DNA from: Dehalococcoidia bacterium
Lineage (GTDB): Bacteria; Chloroflexota; Dehalococcoidia; CAUJGQ01
DNA length: 38,387 nt
Direction: 5' to 3'
Assembly: GCA_035310145.1 (NCBI GenBank)
Contig: DATGEL010000008.1
Coordinates: 1 to 38,387 of the forward strand
Below are positions 8,012 through 15,710 of this stretch, piece by piece (position 1 is the first letter of the stretch; each line of letters begins with the position of its first letter). The notes beneath the pieces are model-generated. The model searched no databases, had not been told where the DNA came from, and saw only the letters and a list, made by a program, of their open reading frames with translations. The translations under genes and the position numbers were made by a program.

Positions 8012-8935
8012 TCATCGAGCCTCCTGTGCGGCGGGTGACTGGCCCTGGTGCGGCGCCACGCCGCCCGCCCGTGGATTCGGCGGCGGCGCGGGCGGCTGCG
8101 CCGCGATCACGAACGTCCCGCCCGCGGCAGAGATGGCCCAGGCGCCGCCGCCCGGCCCCAACGAGTTCGCCAGATTGTAGACGCCGGCGGCCGGGTCGTA
8201 GGTATACACCGCGTCCGCGCCGGCGATCGTGGCGCCGCTGGCGGCGCTGGGATCGCCGATCAGCACCCAATCTCCGGCCGGCGCCGCAATCTGTGCAGAG
8301 CCGGCGCCGCCCGGGGCCAGCGGCACGTTCTGCGGCGCGGTGAAATAGGCCCAGTAGCCATGCCCGCCCAGGAGAGGCGTGCCGGCGGGCAGGCTGCTGT
8401 ACTGGCCGCGCAGCGGGTCCCAGGTCCAGGCGTCCACGGGCAAGATGGTGCCGTCGGGCGCGCCGACGATGTTCCAGCCGGGGGGATAGGTCGCCGTACC
8501 GCCGCCGGGCTGCGGCGGCGGCGCGCCGCCGACGGTGATCGTCGCGCTGAAGAGCAGCGAGGGCACGGTGCAGGCAGGTCTCGACATACGGCACGGCGCA
8601 TCGCCGGTAGCGTTGATCGTCGCGCTGCCCGGCGCAATCGCGTCCCACAGCCCCTGTACTTCGCGCACCAGGGCGATTCCCGGCGGCCGGCGCAGCACGG
8701 TCGTATCGGTCACGGACACGGTCCAGTTCAAGTTAACGTCCAGCCGTAGCTCGATGCGGTCGCCGAGTGCCACGCCGACGGTGGCGCCGTTGTCCGCGAG
8801 CGTGAGCGTGTGCAGCGTTCCAGCCGCGGGCGCCGCCCTGCCCGCACCGGCGGCGGGCAACACCAACCCCAGCGATAACGCTCCCACGAACAGGAAAATG
8901 CGGCTGAGCAGCCGGCGCCGGCCATCGATTCGCAT
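8012..8935 (-). CDS. Secreted protein with two internal repeats
   Basis: 307 residues with a signal peptide (MRIDGRRRLLSRIFLFVGAL, cleavage after about AAGAGRA). Residues about 40-110 contain VALGDRIELRLDVNLNWTV, which resembles the start of chagasin-type (I42) protease inhibitor folds, at low confidence. The C-terminal half holds two copies of a unit of about 60 residues: GWNIVGAPD..AWTWDPLRGQY..GGHGYWAYF and DWVLIGDPS..AVYTYDPAAGVY..GGGAWAIS. A low-complexity PPAPPPNP tail ends it. The start at 8935 has GAGGGAG upstream; an earlier in-frame start at 8989 would precede the signal peptide. Function unknown; it is probably exported. Confidence 0.7.
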   Translation of the reverse strand: MRIDGRRRLLSRIFLFVGALSLGLVLPAAGAGRAAPAAGTLHTLTLADNGATVGVALGDRIELRLDVNLNWTVSVTDTTVLRRPPGIALVREVQGLWDAIAPGSATINATGDAPCRMSRPACTVPSLLFSATITVGGAPPPQPGGGTATYPPGWNIVGAPDGTILPVDAWTWDPLRGQYSSLPAGTPLLGGHGYWAYFTAPQNVPLAPGGAGSAQIAAPAGDWVLIGDPSAASGATIAGADAVYTYDPAAGVYNLANSLGPGGGAWAISAAGGTFVIAAQPPAPPPNPRAGGVAPHQGQSPAAQEAR

Positions 8936-9031
8936 CGCTCGCGCTCCCTCGCTAGGCGGCCAATCCTGCTCAGAGGACGATTGGCCCACCGCGATCGTTG
9001 CAAGGGTCGTGGAGGCGCGGGCATCTGCGCT

Positions 9032-9298
9032 TCAGCCTGCCGCCGCGGTCTGCGCGGCGGCGCGTCGCGCCCGCTCGCGAAAGGCGAGCTTGTCGGCGTC
9101 GTGCGGCGGGGCCGAATGCTGCCAGAAATCGGTTTCGACCGCCTCCTCTCCGGTCTCAGTTTTGCGGAAGAGCGTCGCGGAGTAGAGGTCGCGGCGGCCG
9201 CCGAGGCCGGCCGGCAGTCGCGTGACGACGACGTGGAACGTGCCAGCGGGGCCTTTCGCCGGCTCGCTGTTCCAGAAGGGCCGCGCCCGCTCCGCCAT
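9032..9298 (-). CDS. Small hypothetical protein
   Basis: 88 residues with no motif that I recognise. It has a basic N-terminus (MAERARPFW), a middle that reads as beta strands (GTFHVVVTRLP, RDLYSATLFRK) and an Ala/Arg-rich helix at the end (FRERARRAAAQTAAAG). Start 9298 has GGGAGGA 6 bases upstream; an earlier in-frame candidate at 9343 lacks one. It diverges from nadD. The good ribosome site and the codon usage make it likely to be real. Confidence 0.6.
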   Translation of the reverse strand: MAERARPFWNSEPAKGPAGTFHVVVTRLPAGLGGRRDLYSATLFRKTETGEEAVETDFWQHSAPPHDADKLAFRERARRAAAQTAAAG

Positions 9299-9383
9299 CG
9301 TGTGTTCCTCCCGCGAGCCGCGTACGGTTCTTGCGCCCCGCATACCCTAGCCGCCGCGCCGCCGGGCGGCAAGCCGCGCGCTA

Positions 9384-9410
9384 TTGTCAGCGCCGATTCG
9401 CCACTAAGCT
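9384..9410 (+). promoter_or_regulatory. Promoter ending 7 bases before the nadD ATG (leaderless start)
   Basis: TTGTCA (9384-9389), a short 15-base spacer and TAAGCT (9405-9410) lie directly before GCAAGAG-ATG. A transcript would begin at or next to the start codon. The AAGAG that touches the ATG is too close to act as a Shine-Dalgarno. Confidence 0.45.
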
Positions 9411-9417
9411 GCAAGAG

Positions 9418-10062
9418 ATGAGCGGGCAGCGTCTGCAGATCGGCGTGCTGGGCGGCACTTTCGACCCGATTCACCTGGCGCATCTGCGCCTGGCGGAAGA
9501 GGCGCGCGAGCAGCTTGGCCTGCAGCGGGTGCTGTTTGTGCCGGCTCCGCGCCCCTGGCGCAAGTCGGGCCGCCGTATCACGCCGATCGCGCACCGCCTG
9601 GCGATGGTGCGGTTGGCCCTGGCCGGCAACCCGGCGTTCGACGTTTCGACCGTGGAGCTGGAGCAGGCTGGCCCCACCTACACGACGTTGACCCTGGAGG
9701 CGCTGCGCGCGGAGCTGGGCGCGGGCGTCACGCTGCACTTCATCCTGGGCAGCGACGCCTTGCAGGACTTGCCCAACTGGTGGCAGCCGCAGCGCCTCGT
9801 CAGGCTGGCGAAGCTGGCGGTGGCCGCGCGCGGGGAGCTGCCGGCGCATGAGCTGGCGTCGCTTGATCGGCGGATTCCCGGCCTGGCGGACGCCTGCGAA
9901 CGGATCGAGATGCCGGCGCTGGCGATCAGTTCCACCGATCTGCGCCGCCGGGTCGCCGCGGGCCGCTCGCTGCGCTACCTGGTGCCGGATTCCGTGGCCG
10001 CCTACATTGCCGAACACGGCCTCTACCTCCGCGCGCGGCTGGGGCGCTCCGGCTCGGTCTGA
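9418..10062 (+). CDS. nadD: Nicotinate-nucleotide adenylyltransferase
   Basis: 214 residues, the usual length. It joins nicotinate mononucleotide and ATP to make deamido-NAD in NAD synthesis. GVLGGTFDPIHLAHLRLAEE is the nucleotidyltransferase signature with the (H/T)xGH-like loop, LHFILGSDALQDLPNW binds the mononucleotide, and ISSTDLRRRVAAGRSLRYLV is the second ATP-binding block (SSTxIR type). The start at 9418 places the signature at residue 8; longer in-frame extensions to 9331 carry no conserved sequence. The rsfS gene that often follows is not here; a receiver gene converges on it 23 bases downstream. Confidence 0.95.
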   Translation: MSGQRLQIGVLGGTFDPIHLAHLRLAEEAREQLGLQRVLFVPAPRPWRKSGRRITPIAHRLAMVRLALAGNPAFDVSTVELEQAGPTYTTLTLEALRAELGAGVTLHFILGSDALQDLPNWWQPQRLVRLAKLAVAARGELPAHELASLDRRIPGLADACERIEMPALAISSTDLRRRVAAGRSLRYLVPDSVAAYIAEHGLYLRARLGRSGSV

Positions 10063-10085
10063 GCCCGCTCCGTGGGCAAGGGGCC

Positions 10086-10448
10086 TCAGGCGACGAACTG
10101 CTCGACTGTTTGCAGCAGCTCGTGCAGGCCGAAGGGCTTGGCGAGAAAGCCCTGGGCGCCGTGCAGCTCGGCCTCGGCGCGGGCGCGTTGGGCGGCGGTC
10201 ATGTACACCACCGGCACGCCGATCTCGCGGGAACGCAGCTCGTCGTGCAGCTCCCAGCCGGACATCACCGGCATGTTCAGGTCGAGCAAGATGAGCGACG
10301 GTTGCTGCTGCTGCACCTGCGCCAGCGCCTCGCGCCCGTCGCCGGCGGCCATCACGACGTAGCCTTCCTCTTCGAGAATCATGTGGACAAGGGCGCGGAT
10401 GTCGGGGTCATCATCGACGACGAGGATCAAGGCTGGCATTCCCTCCAC
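10086..10448 (-). CDS. Single-domain response regulator (receiver)
   Basis: 120 residues making one CheY-like receiver and nothing else. The acidic pocket is VVDDDPDI (Asp12-14), the phosphoacceptor is Asp56 in LLDLNMP, and the switch residues are Thr84 (YMTAAQ) and Lys104 (AKPFG). I chose the GTG at 10448 because AAGGA lies 6-8 bases before it; ATG 10439 gives the same domain, but its GGAGG is only 2 bases away. With no output domain it probably signals through protein contacts. It lies head to head with a PAS histidine kinase, a likely but unproven partner. Confidence 0.9.
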   Translation of the reverse strand: MEGMPALILVVDDDPDIRALVHMILEEEGYVVMAAGDGREALAQVQQQQPSLILLDLNMPVMSGWELHDELRSREIGVPVVYMTAAQRARAEAELHGAQGFLAKPFGLHELLQTVEQFVA

Positions 10449-10644
10449 ACGCTTTCCTTCACGGCTACGGCGCTTTCGCGGAGGCTCCGTCGCTTCAAAC
10501 GCGGGATCGGCGCAATGGTTACTGCCGTTGGCCTCCCGCACGCGTTGATCTCCGGCTACTGCTCATAATCCGCCTGGCCGCGCTGCCGCCGGCCGGGTGC
10601 GTTATGCTGCGTGCGGGCCGTGCGGCCGTGCCGGGGGTCTGATC

Positions 10645-12138
10645 GTGTCCGAATCACCAGCGCTCGCCACCGCGGGGCAGGTTGCGGCGGCACTGATCGT
10701 CCTCGATCGTGACGGACGCCTGCAGGTCAGCAGCCCCGCGGCGCGCGGCCTGCTCGGTTACGCCGACGGGGACGCGCTTCCACCGGAGCTGCTGACGCTC
10801 GTGCACTCCGACGATCGCGAGCGCGTTGCGGCCCTCCTGACCAACCTGGCGGACCGTGCCGGGGCCACGCGCGCGCTGAGCATACGCATGCGCCGGCGTG
10901 ACGGATCATGGTGCGGCGTTCATGTCACCGCCGCCGGCCTCGCTGGCTTGCCCGCGGCGCCGGCACTGCTGTTGGCCCTTTCTGCCTTCGGCCAGACAAG
11001 CGAGCCGTACCGCACCGAACAGGCGATGCTCGGCGCACGCATGCGCCTTGCGATGGTGTTTGAGCACCTGATCGACGGCATCATGGTGCAGGACAGCGCC
11101 GGCCACATCCTCTACGCCAATCGGGTGGCGGCGCAGCTCTGCGGCTTCGAATCCACGCGGGCGCTGATCGCCGCCCGGCCGCGCGATCTCGCGGCCCGCA
11201 TTGACCTGCTGGACGAGTCCGGCCAGCCTTTCCCGCCGGAGCTGCTGCCCGGCCGGCGCGTCTTGCGCGGCGAGGAGGTGCCGCCGCTCACGCTCGGGCT
11301 GCGCAACCGGCAGACGGGCACGGAGCGCTGGGTGTCGATCGCCTCGACGCCGGTGGACGATGCGCTCAACCAGAGCCAGATCGTGATCAGTGTGCTGCAC
11401 GACGTTACAGATAGCCGCCAGGTCGAGGAAGAGCTGCGCCGGGCCGTCGCGCTGCGCGACACCTTCCTCGCCGCGGCCTCGCACGAGCTGCGCACGCCGC
11501 TCACCTCGCTGCAGGGCTATCTGGAGGTCACGCGCCGCAGGCTGGAGCGCCAGGCGCCGGCGGAAAGCATCGCCGGCGGCTTGGAGGTGGCGATCCGCCA
11601 GGTGGCGCGGCTGACGCGGCTGGTCGGCGAACTGCTCGATGCCTCTCGCCTTACCCGTGGCCTGTTCGTGATCGAGCCGCAGCCGCTGGACCTCGGGCAG
11701 TTCGTCCGCCGCGCCGTCGAGATCGAACGCGCGGCCGCGACAAGCGAGCACCCGATCACCGTGCTTGCGCCCGCGGCGGGACCACTGGTGAGCGCCGACG
11801 CCGACCGCCTGGAACAGGTGCTCGCCAACCTGATCGGCAACGCGCGCAAATACTCGAAGCCGCTTTCACCGATCATAGTGACGGTGGCCGAGAGCGACGG
11901 GGCGGCCGCGCTCGCGGTGCGCGACGAGGGCATCGGCATCCCGGCAGAAGATCAGCCGCTGATCTTCGAGCCGTTCCACCGCGCCCGCAACGTGGATCGG
12001 GGGCTGACAGGCTTCGGCCTCGGCCTCTACGTGGCGCACGAGATCGTGCGGGCGCACGGCGGCACGCTGGCGGTGGAATCGCGACCCAGCGAAGGCAGCG
12101 TCTTCACGATCACGCTGCCGCTCGTGCCAGAGGCGTAA
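10645..12138 (+). CDS. PAS-domain sensor histidine kinase
   Basis: 497 residues, apparently cytoplasmic since no membrane helix is seen. It has two PAS domains (about 5-115 and 130-262, the second with DGIMVQDSAGHILYANRVAA), a HisKA dimerisation helix with phospho-His280 in FLAAASHELRTPLTSLQGYL, and an ATPase domain with N box LANLIGNARKYSK, G1 DEGIGIP, F box FEPFHRARNV and G2 GFGLGLYVAHEIV. The GTG at 10645 follows GGGGGT at 8 bases. It is divergent from the single-domain receiver at 10448. It probably senses a soluble or redox signal; the ligand cannot be told. Confidence 0.93.
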   Translation: MSESPALATAGQVAAALIVLDRDGRLQVSSPAARGLLGYADGDALPPELLTLVHSDDRERVAALLTNLADRAGATRALSIRMRRRDGSWCGVHVTAAGLAGLPAAPALLLALSAFGQTSEPYRTEQAMLGARMRLAMVFEHLIDGIMVQDSAGHILYANRVAAQLCGFESTRALIAARPRDLAARIDLLDESGQPFPPELLPGRRVLRGEEVPPLTLGLRNRQTGTERWVSIASTPVDDALNQSQIVISVLHDVTDSRQVEEELRRAVALRDTFLAAASHELRTPLTSLQGYLEVTRRRLERQAPAESIAGGLEVAIRQVARLTRLVGELLDASRLTRGLFVIEPQPLDLGQFVRRAVEIERAAATSEHPITVLAPAAGPLVSADADRLEQVLANLIGNARKYSKPLSPIIVTVAESDGAAALAVRDEGIGIPAEDQPLIFEPFHRARNVDRGLTGFGLGLYVAHEIVRAHGGTLAVESRPSEGSVFTITLPLVPEA

Positions 12139-12145
12139 CAGCGCT

Positions 12146-13372
12146 TCAGCCCAGCGTGCCGTCTGCGTAGAGCGCATCGGCCGTGGCTGAGTCCAGGCCG
12201 AGCAGCTCTCGTACGATCGTGTCGGTGTGTTCGCCCATGAGCGGGGCGCGCAGCGCCGGCTGCTGCTCGCCGGCGGGGCGAATGGGTTCGCCGTGCGTGG
12301 TGAAGACACAGCCTTCCGGCCCACGCTGCTCGTAAAAGTACTCGCGGCGATACCACGGGTCAGCCAGCACCTCGTCCAGTCGGCTGACCGGCGCGGCGGG
12401 CACGCCGGCCGCTTGCAGATGCGCGGCAAGCCTGGCGGCGGTCCAGTCGCTCGTGTCGGCCGCGATCAGCTCGTCCAGGGCGGCCTCGTTGGCGAGCCGC
12501 GCCGGCAACGAGGCGAAGCGTGGGTCCGTGCACCATGCCTCCTGGCCCAGCGCCCGGCACAGCGCCGCCCATTCACCGTCGCTCTCAACGGCGATCGCGA
12601 TCCAGCGGTCTTCGCCCTGCACTGGGTAGACGTTGTGCGGGCAGGCGCGGTCGGAGTGGTTGCCGCGGCGTTGCGGCTCGCTGCCTGCGACGGAGTGGGC
12701 CAGCAGCGCTGGACCGAGCAGACTCGCCGTCGATTCGTACTGGCTGATCTCGATGAACTGGGCGCCGGCGCCGCGGTCGCGCTCGATCAGCGCGGCAAGG
12801 ATCGCCGAGGTGGCGTGGAACGGGTTGCCGCTGAAGTCGGGATAGAGCGGGCCGAGGCCGAAGGGCGGGTCGCCCTCGTAGCCGGAAAGGCTGCTGATGC
12901 CGGCGAGGCCGTTGATGTGCGTGCCGATGCCGCCCCAGCGCCGCCGCTCGCCCTGGCTCTCGAACACCGGCATGTTGAGCACGATGATGTCCGGGCGCAC
13001 GGCTGCGAGGTCCGCGAATCCTAGCTCCCAGCGGTCCAGCCGGTCGCCGGTGAAGTTGGCCATCACGACGTCGGCCACCGCCGTGAGCTGCCGCGCGAGC
13101 GCCCGCCCGCGGGGCAGATTCAGGTTGAGCAGCAGGCTGCGTTTGTTGAGGTTCACGTCGTTGAAGGAGCCGTCCTCGTTGTAGCTCCATGGGCCGTCCG
13201 GATGCGGCCCCGTCTCGCGGATGCGGTCCACGCGGTTGTAGGACTCGACCTTGATCACGTCGGCGCCGAAGTTGGCGAGCAGCCGCGTGCCCAGCGGGCC
13301 GGCGATCATCCAGGTGAAGTCGAGCACGCGCACGCCGCGCAGCGGCAGCCAGGCCGCGTCCCGCCCGCTCAT
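12146..13372 (-). CDS. Class III CoA transferase, Glu in place of catalytic Asp
   Basis: 408 residues with the CaiB/BaiF pattern: GVRVLDFTWMIAGPLGTRLL, GADVIKVESYNRVDR, ANFTGDRLDRWELGF and LNMPVFESQGERRRWGG. At the catalytic motif the sequence reads GAGAQFIEISQYES, so Glu208 replaces the usual Asp. The gene overlaps the preceding CoA transferase by 4 bases (ATGA), so the two are translationally coupled and may form a heteromer. The downstream end lies 7 bases from the histidine kinase stop on the other strand. Confidence 0.9.
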   Translation of the reverse strand: MSGRDAAWLPLRGVRVLDFTWMIAGPLGTRLLANFGADVIKVESYNRVDRIRETGPHPDGPWSYNEDGSFNDVNLNKRSLLLNLNLPRGRALARQLTAVADVVMANFTGDRLDRWELGFADLAAVRPDIIVLNMPVFESQGERRRWGGIGTHINGLAGISSLSGYEGDPPFGLGPLYPDFSGNPFHATSAILAALIERDRGAGAQFIEISQYESTASLLGPALLAHSVAGSEPQRRGNHSDRACPHNVYPVQGEDRWIAIAVESDGEWAALCRALGQEAWCTDPRFASLPARLANEAALDELIAADTSDWTAARLAAHLQAAGVPAAPVSRLDEVLADPWYRREYFYEQRGPEGCVFTTHGEPIRPAGEQQPALRAPLMGEHTDTIVRELLGLDSATADALYADGTLG

Positions 13373-14568
13373 CCGGCCGCGCCGTCGCAGAGTTCAGCCA
13401 ACGTCACCGCATCCATGCCCAGCTCCTCGACCCAGATTGCACGGTTGTCCGCGCCAGTCGCCGGCGCAGGCTGCTGCGTGCCGATCGCGCGCTCGCCGAA
13501 GTGCCAGGGTGGCGCCGGATAGGCGACCGTGCGCTCCCAGCCCGGATGCGCTACCTGCCGGAAGAAGCCGCGCTGCTGCAAAAACGGGTCCGCGGCGAGG
13601 TCGGCAACGCTGTTCACGGGCGTGCAGGCTACACCAGCGCGCTGAGTCAGGGTTTGCAGTTCCTCTTTGCCGAAGCGTGAAGTAAAAGCCCCGATCAGCT
13701 CGTTGATGTGCTCGGCCCGTGCCAGGCGCTGCTCGGCGTCGTCATACCCTGCCTCGGCCAGGTCGCCGGCCGCGCCGTGCTCCTCCAGCAGCCCGGCGAG
13801 CTTCGACCACTGACCGGGCAGGGCGATCAGCACGACCCAGCCGTCGCGTGTGCGGAAGAGCGAGCGGTAGCCCGAGAGGCCCAGGCCGCGGCGCTGAGGC
13901 ACGCGCCCGTGCCAGGTGTAGTAGTTGGCGTTGGCGGTTTGCAGCGTGCTGAGGGCGGCGGCGAAATTGACTGGAACCTCGACGTGACAGCCATGGCCCT
14001 TGCACTGCTGCTCGAACAGACCCAGCAGCGCCGCGTTCGCCGCCAGCAGCCCGGCCATGTGCGCCGCCTGTTCCCCGCCCGGACGGTAGGGCGGCGCGTC
14101 GGGCCGGCCGTTCAGCGCCAGTAGACCGCTTTCCGCCGCGGCGATCAGGTCGCCGCCGCGCTGCTCGGCCTTCGGCCCGTGCAGCCCGAACGGCGTGACG
14201 CTGACAAGCACCAGGTCCCTCCGCGCGCGAGTCAGCCGCTCGCGCCCTGCGCGGCTGCTCAGCAGTTCCGCCGCCTGTCCGGACTCCAGCACCGCGTTGC
14301 AGGACGCTACGAGCGATTCGAGCCAGGCGAGGCCCGCCGCAGTGGTGAGATCGAGCGTGATACTGCGCTTGCCAGCGTTGAAATGCTCGAAGTAGGCGCT
14401 GATGCCGTCGATCAGCGGCGGGAAGCGCCGCATAGGGTCGCCGGTGGGCGGCTCCAAACGGATCACCTCGGCGCCCAGGTTCAGCAGCAGCTTCGTGGCG
14501 TAGACCGCCAACGCGTCGCAGGCGTCGAGCACACGCAAGCCGCGCAGCGGTCCGGCAGCCGCGCTCAT
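13369..14568 (-). CDS. Class III CoA transferase, divergent, Glu at the catalytic site
   Basis: 399 residues of the CaiB/BaiF family: GLRVLDACDALAVYATKLLL, GAEVIRLEPPTGDPMRRFPP, AGKRSITLDLTTAAG and TPFGLHGPKAEQRGGDL. The catalytic motif reads GHGCHVEVPVNFAA with Glu197 for Asp, and the usual Ser after it is Pro, so this subunit may be structural or have altered chemistry. It is the first gene of a two-gene operon (ATGA overlap with the next). The TetR gene lies 108 bases upstream on the same strand. Confidence 0.88.
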   Translation of the reverse strand: MSAAAGPLRGLRVLDACDALAVYATKLLLNLGAEVIRLEPPTGDPMRRFPPLIDGISAYFEHFNAGKRSITLDLTTAAGLAWLESLVASCNAVLESGQAAELLSSRAGRERLTRARRDLVLVSVTPFGLHGPKAEQRGGDLIAAAESGLLALNGRPDAPPYRPGGEQAAHMAGLLAANAALLGLFEQQCKGHGCHVEVPVNFAAALSTLQTANANYYTWHGRVPQRRGLGLSGYRSLFRTRDGWVVLIALPGQWSKLAGLLEEHGAAGDLAEAGYDDAEQRLARAEHINELIGAFTSRFGKEELQTLTQRAGVACTPVNSVADLAADPFLQQRGFFRQVAHPGWERTVAYPAPPWHFGERAIGTQQPAPATGADNRAIWVEELGMDAVTLAELCDGAAG

Positions 14569-14676
14569 GCGCCGCCGATCCGCGAGCCTACGCTCGCCGG
14601 CAGGGCCGCACGGGTATGGGCACGCTGCACGAGCCTCCAGCCGCTGAACCCGCGGCAGTTCGCCACGCGAGCCACG

Positions 14677-15300
14677 CTATCCCTCCCGCCTCAACACGCC
14701 GCTCACCACCTGCTCCGTGACCTGCGTTGCCACCAAGTCGGCGGACAGCGGTCCATCGGCAGCATACCAGCCGGCGGTGCCGAGACAGGCGCGCAGTAGG
14801 GTGAAGGCCGTGACCCTTGGGTCACGATCGGCAAAGGCGCCCGTGCGGATGCCTTCCACGACGATTTCGCGGATCAAGCGCTCGTAATGCCGCTGCAAGC
14901 CGCGGATGGTGGCGTGGCTCTCGGGGCTCAGCCGCTGGGCGTTGAGGATGTTCGCGTAGCGGTCCAGGTCGTCGAAAATGTGGTCCACCAGGTCGCGGAT
15001 TGCGGCGCGCAGCATCGGCTCCGCGGCCCCACCCGCGGCGATGATCGCTTCGAGCCGCTCGATGGCGTCGCGGATGGCGGTGGCGCGAATCTCGGTGAAG
15101 ATCTCCTCTTTGCTGCGGAAGTAGTAGTAGATCACGCCCTTGGTAACGCCGATCTTGGCGGCCACGTCGTCGAGCGAGGCGCTGGCGTAGCCGTCGCGCG
15201 CGAAGACGGCGGCGGCGGCGACCAGGATCTCACGCCGGCGCCCCTCAGCCTTCTCCACGTTCTGGATGCGATGGCCGCGCAGACCGCTCGGACCGCTCAT
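14677..15300 (-). CDS. TetR-family transcriptional regulator
   Basis: 207 residues. The N-terminal helix-turn-helix (about 20-65) reads ILVAAAAVFARDGYASASLD then VAAKIGVTKGVIYYYFRSKE, a standard TetR DNA-binding domain. The C-terminal ligand and dimer domain (about 85-205) resembles those of fatty-acid or CoA-ester sensing regulators, but I cannot name the ligand. Start 15300 has AGGGGGA 6 bases upstream. It could repress the ABC operon that diverges from it, the two CoA transferases that follow it on the same strand, or both. A short palindrome in the divergent region is a candidate operator. Confidence 0.9.
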   Translation of the reverse strand: MSGPSGLRGHRIQNVEKAEGRRREILVAAAAVFARDGYASASLDDVAAKIGVTKGVIYYYFRSKEEIFTEIRATAIRDAIERLEAIIAAGGAAEPMLRAAIRDLVDHIFDDLDRYANILNAQRLSPESHATIRGLQRHYERLIREIVVEGIRTGAFADRDPRVTAFTLLRACLGTAGWYAADGPLSADLVATQVTEQVVSGVLRREG

Positions 15301-15605
15301 CGACTGTCCCCCTGGACATGGGTGCAAGACCGGCGTTCCAGCACGATCGCACACCCACAAGCGGGAACCCGCGCCGGTTTTGCCCCTATCTGGAATCGAT
15401 CCTTCCGCATGCCCGCACCAGTCGCCGCGTCTTGCAAGCTCGCTGCAATGCAGCGTAGCACCCTCGGCGCCCGCGCACGCGGCACGACCGGATCCCGGCT
15501 GGTTGCCCAACTGCCGAGGCCGTGCTGCCAGCCACCGCGCACGGCGGCCACCGCCTTCCGCAGCCGCCACGCGACGTGTCTCAGCTTCACGGCCGTATCA
15601 TGCTT

Positions 15606-15665
15606 CTTGACGTTCTAATCGTTGAGATTAAACTCGCTAGTCAAGACCGGCAAGTACGGCCGGTC
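15606..15665 (+). promoter_or_regulatory. Promoter and candidate TetR operator before the ABC operon
   Basis: TTGACG (15607-15612), a 16-base spacer and TAAACT (15629-15634) form a promoter. The palindrome TAATC-GTTGA-GATTA (15616-15630) lies between the boxes, where a repressor would block polymerase. Wider arms CTTGAC (15606-15611) and GTCAAG (15640-15645) enclose it. A second inverted repeat (GACCGGC/GCCGGTC, 15645-15665) lies in the leader. The rest of 15301-15605 shows no gene or clear signal. Confidence 0.5.
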
Positions 15666-15710
15666 GCCGAGCGGCGAACAGGACCAGCAGGTCCGTTGGG
15701 GAGGCAGGCG

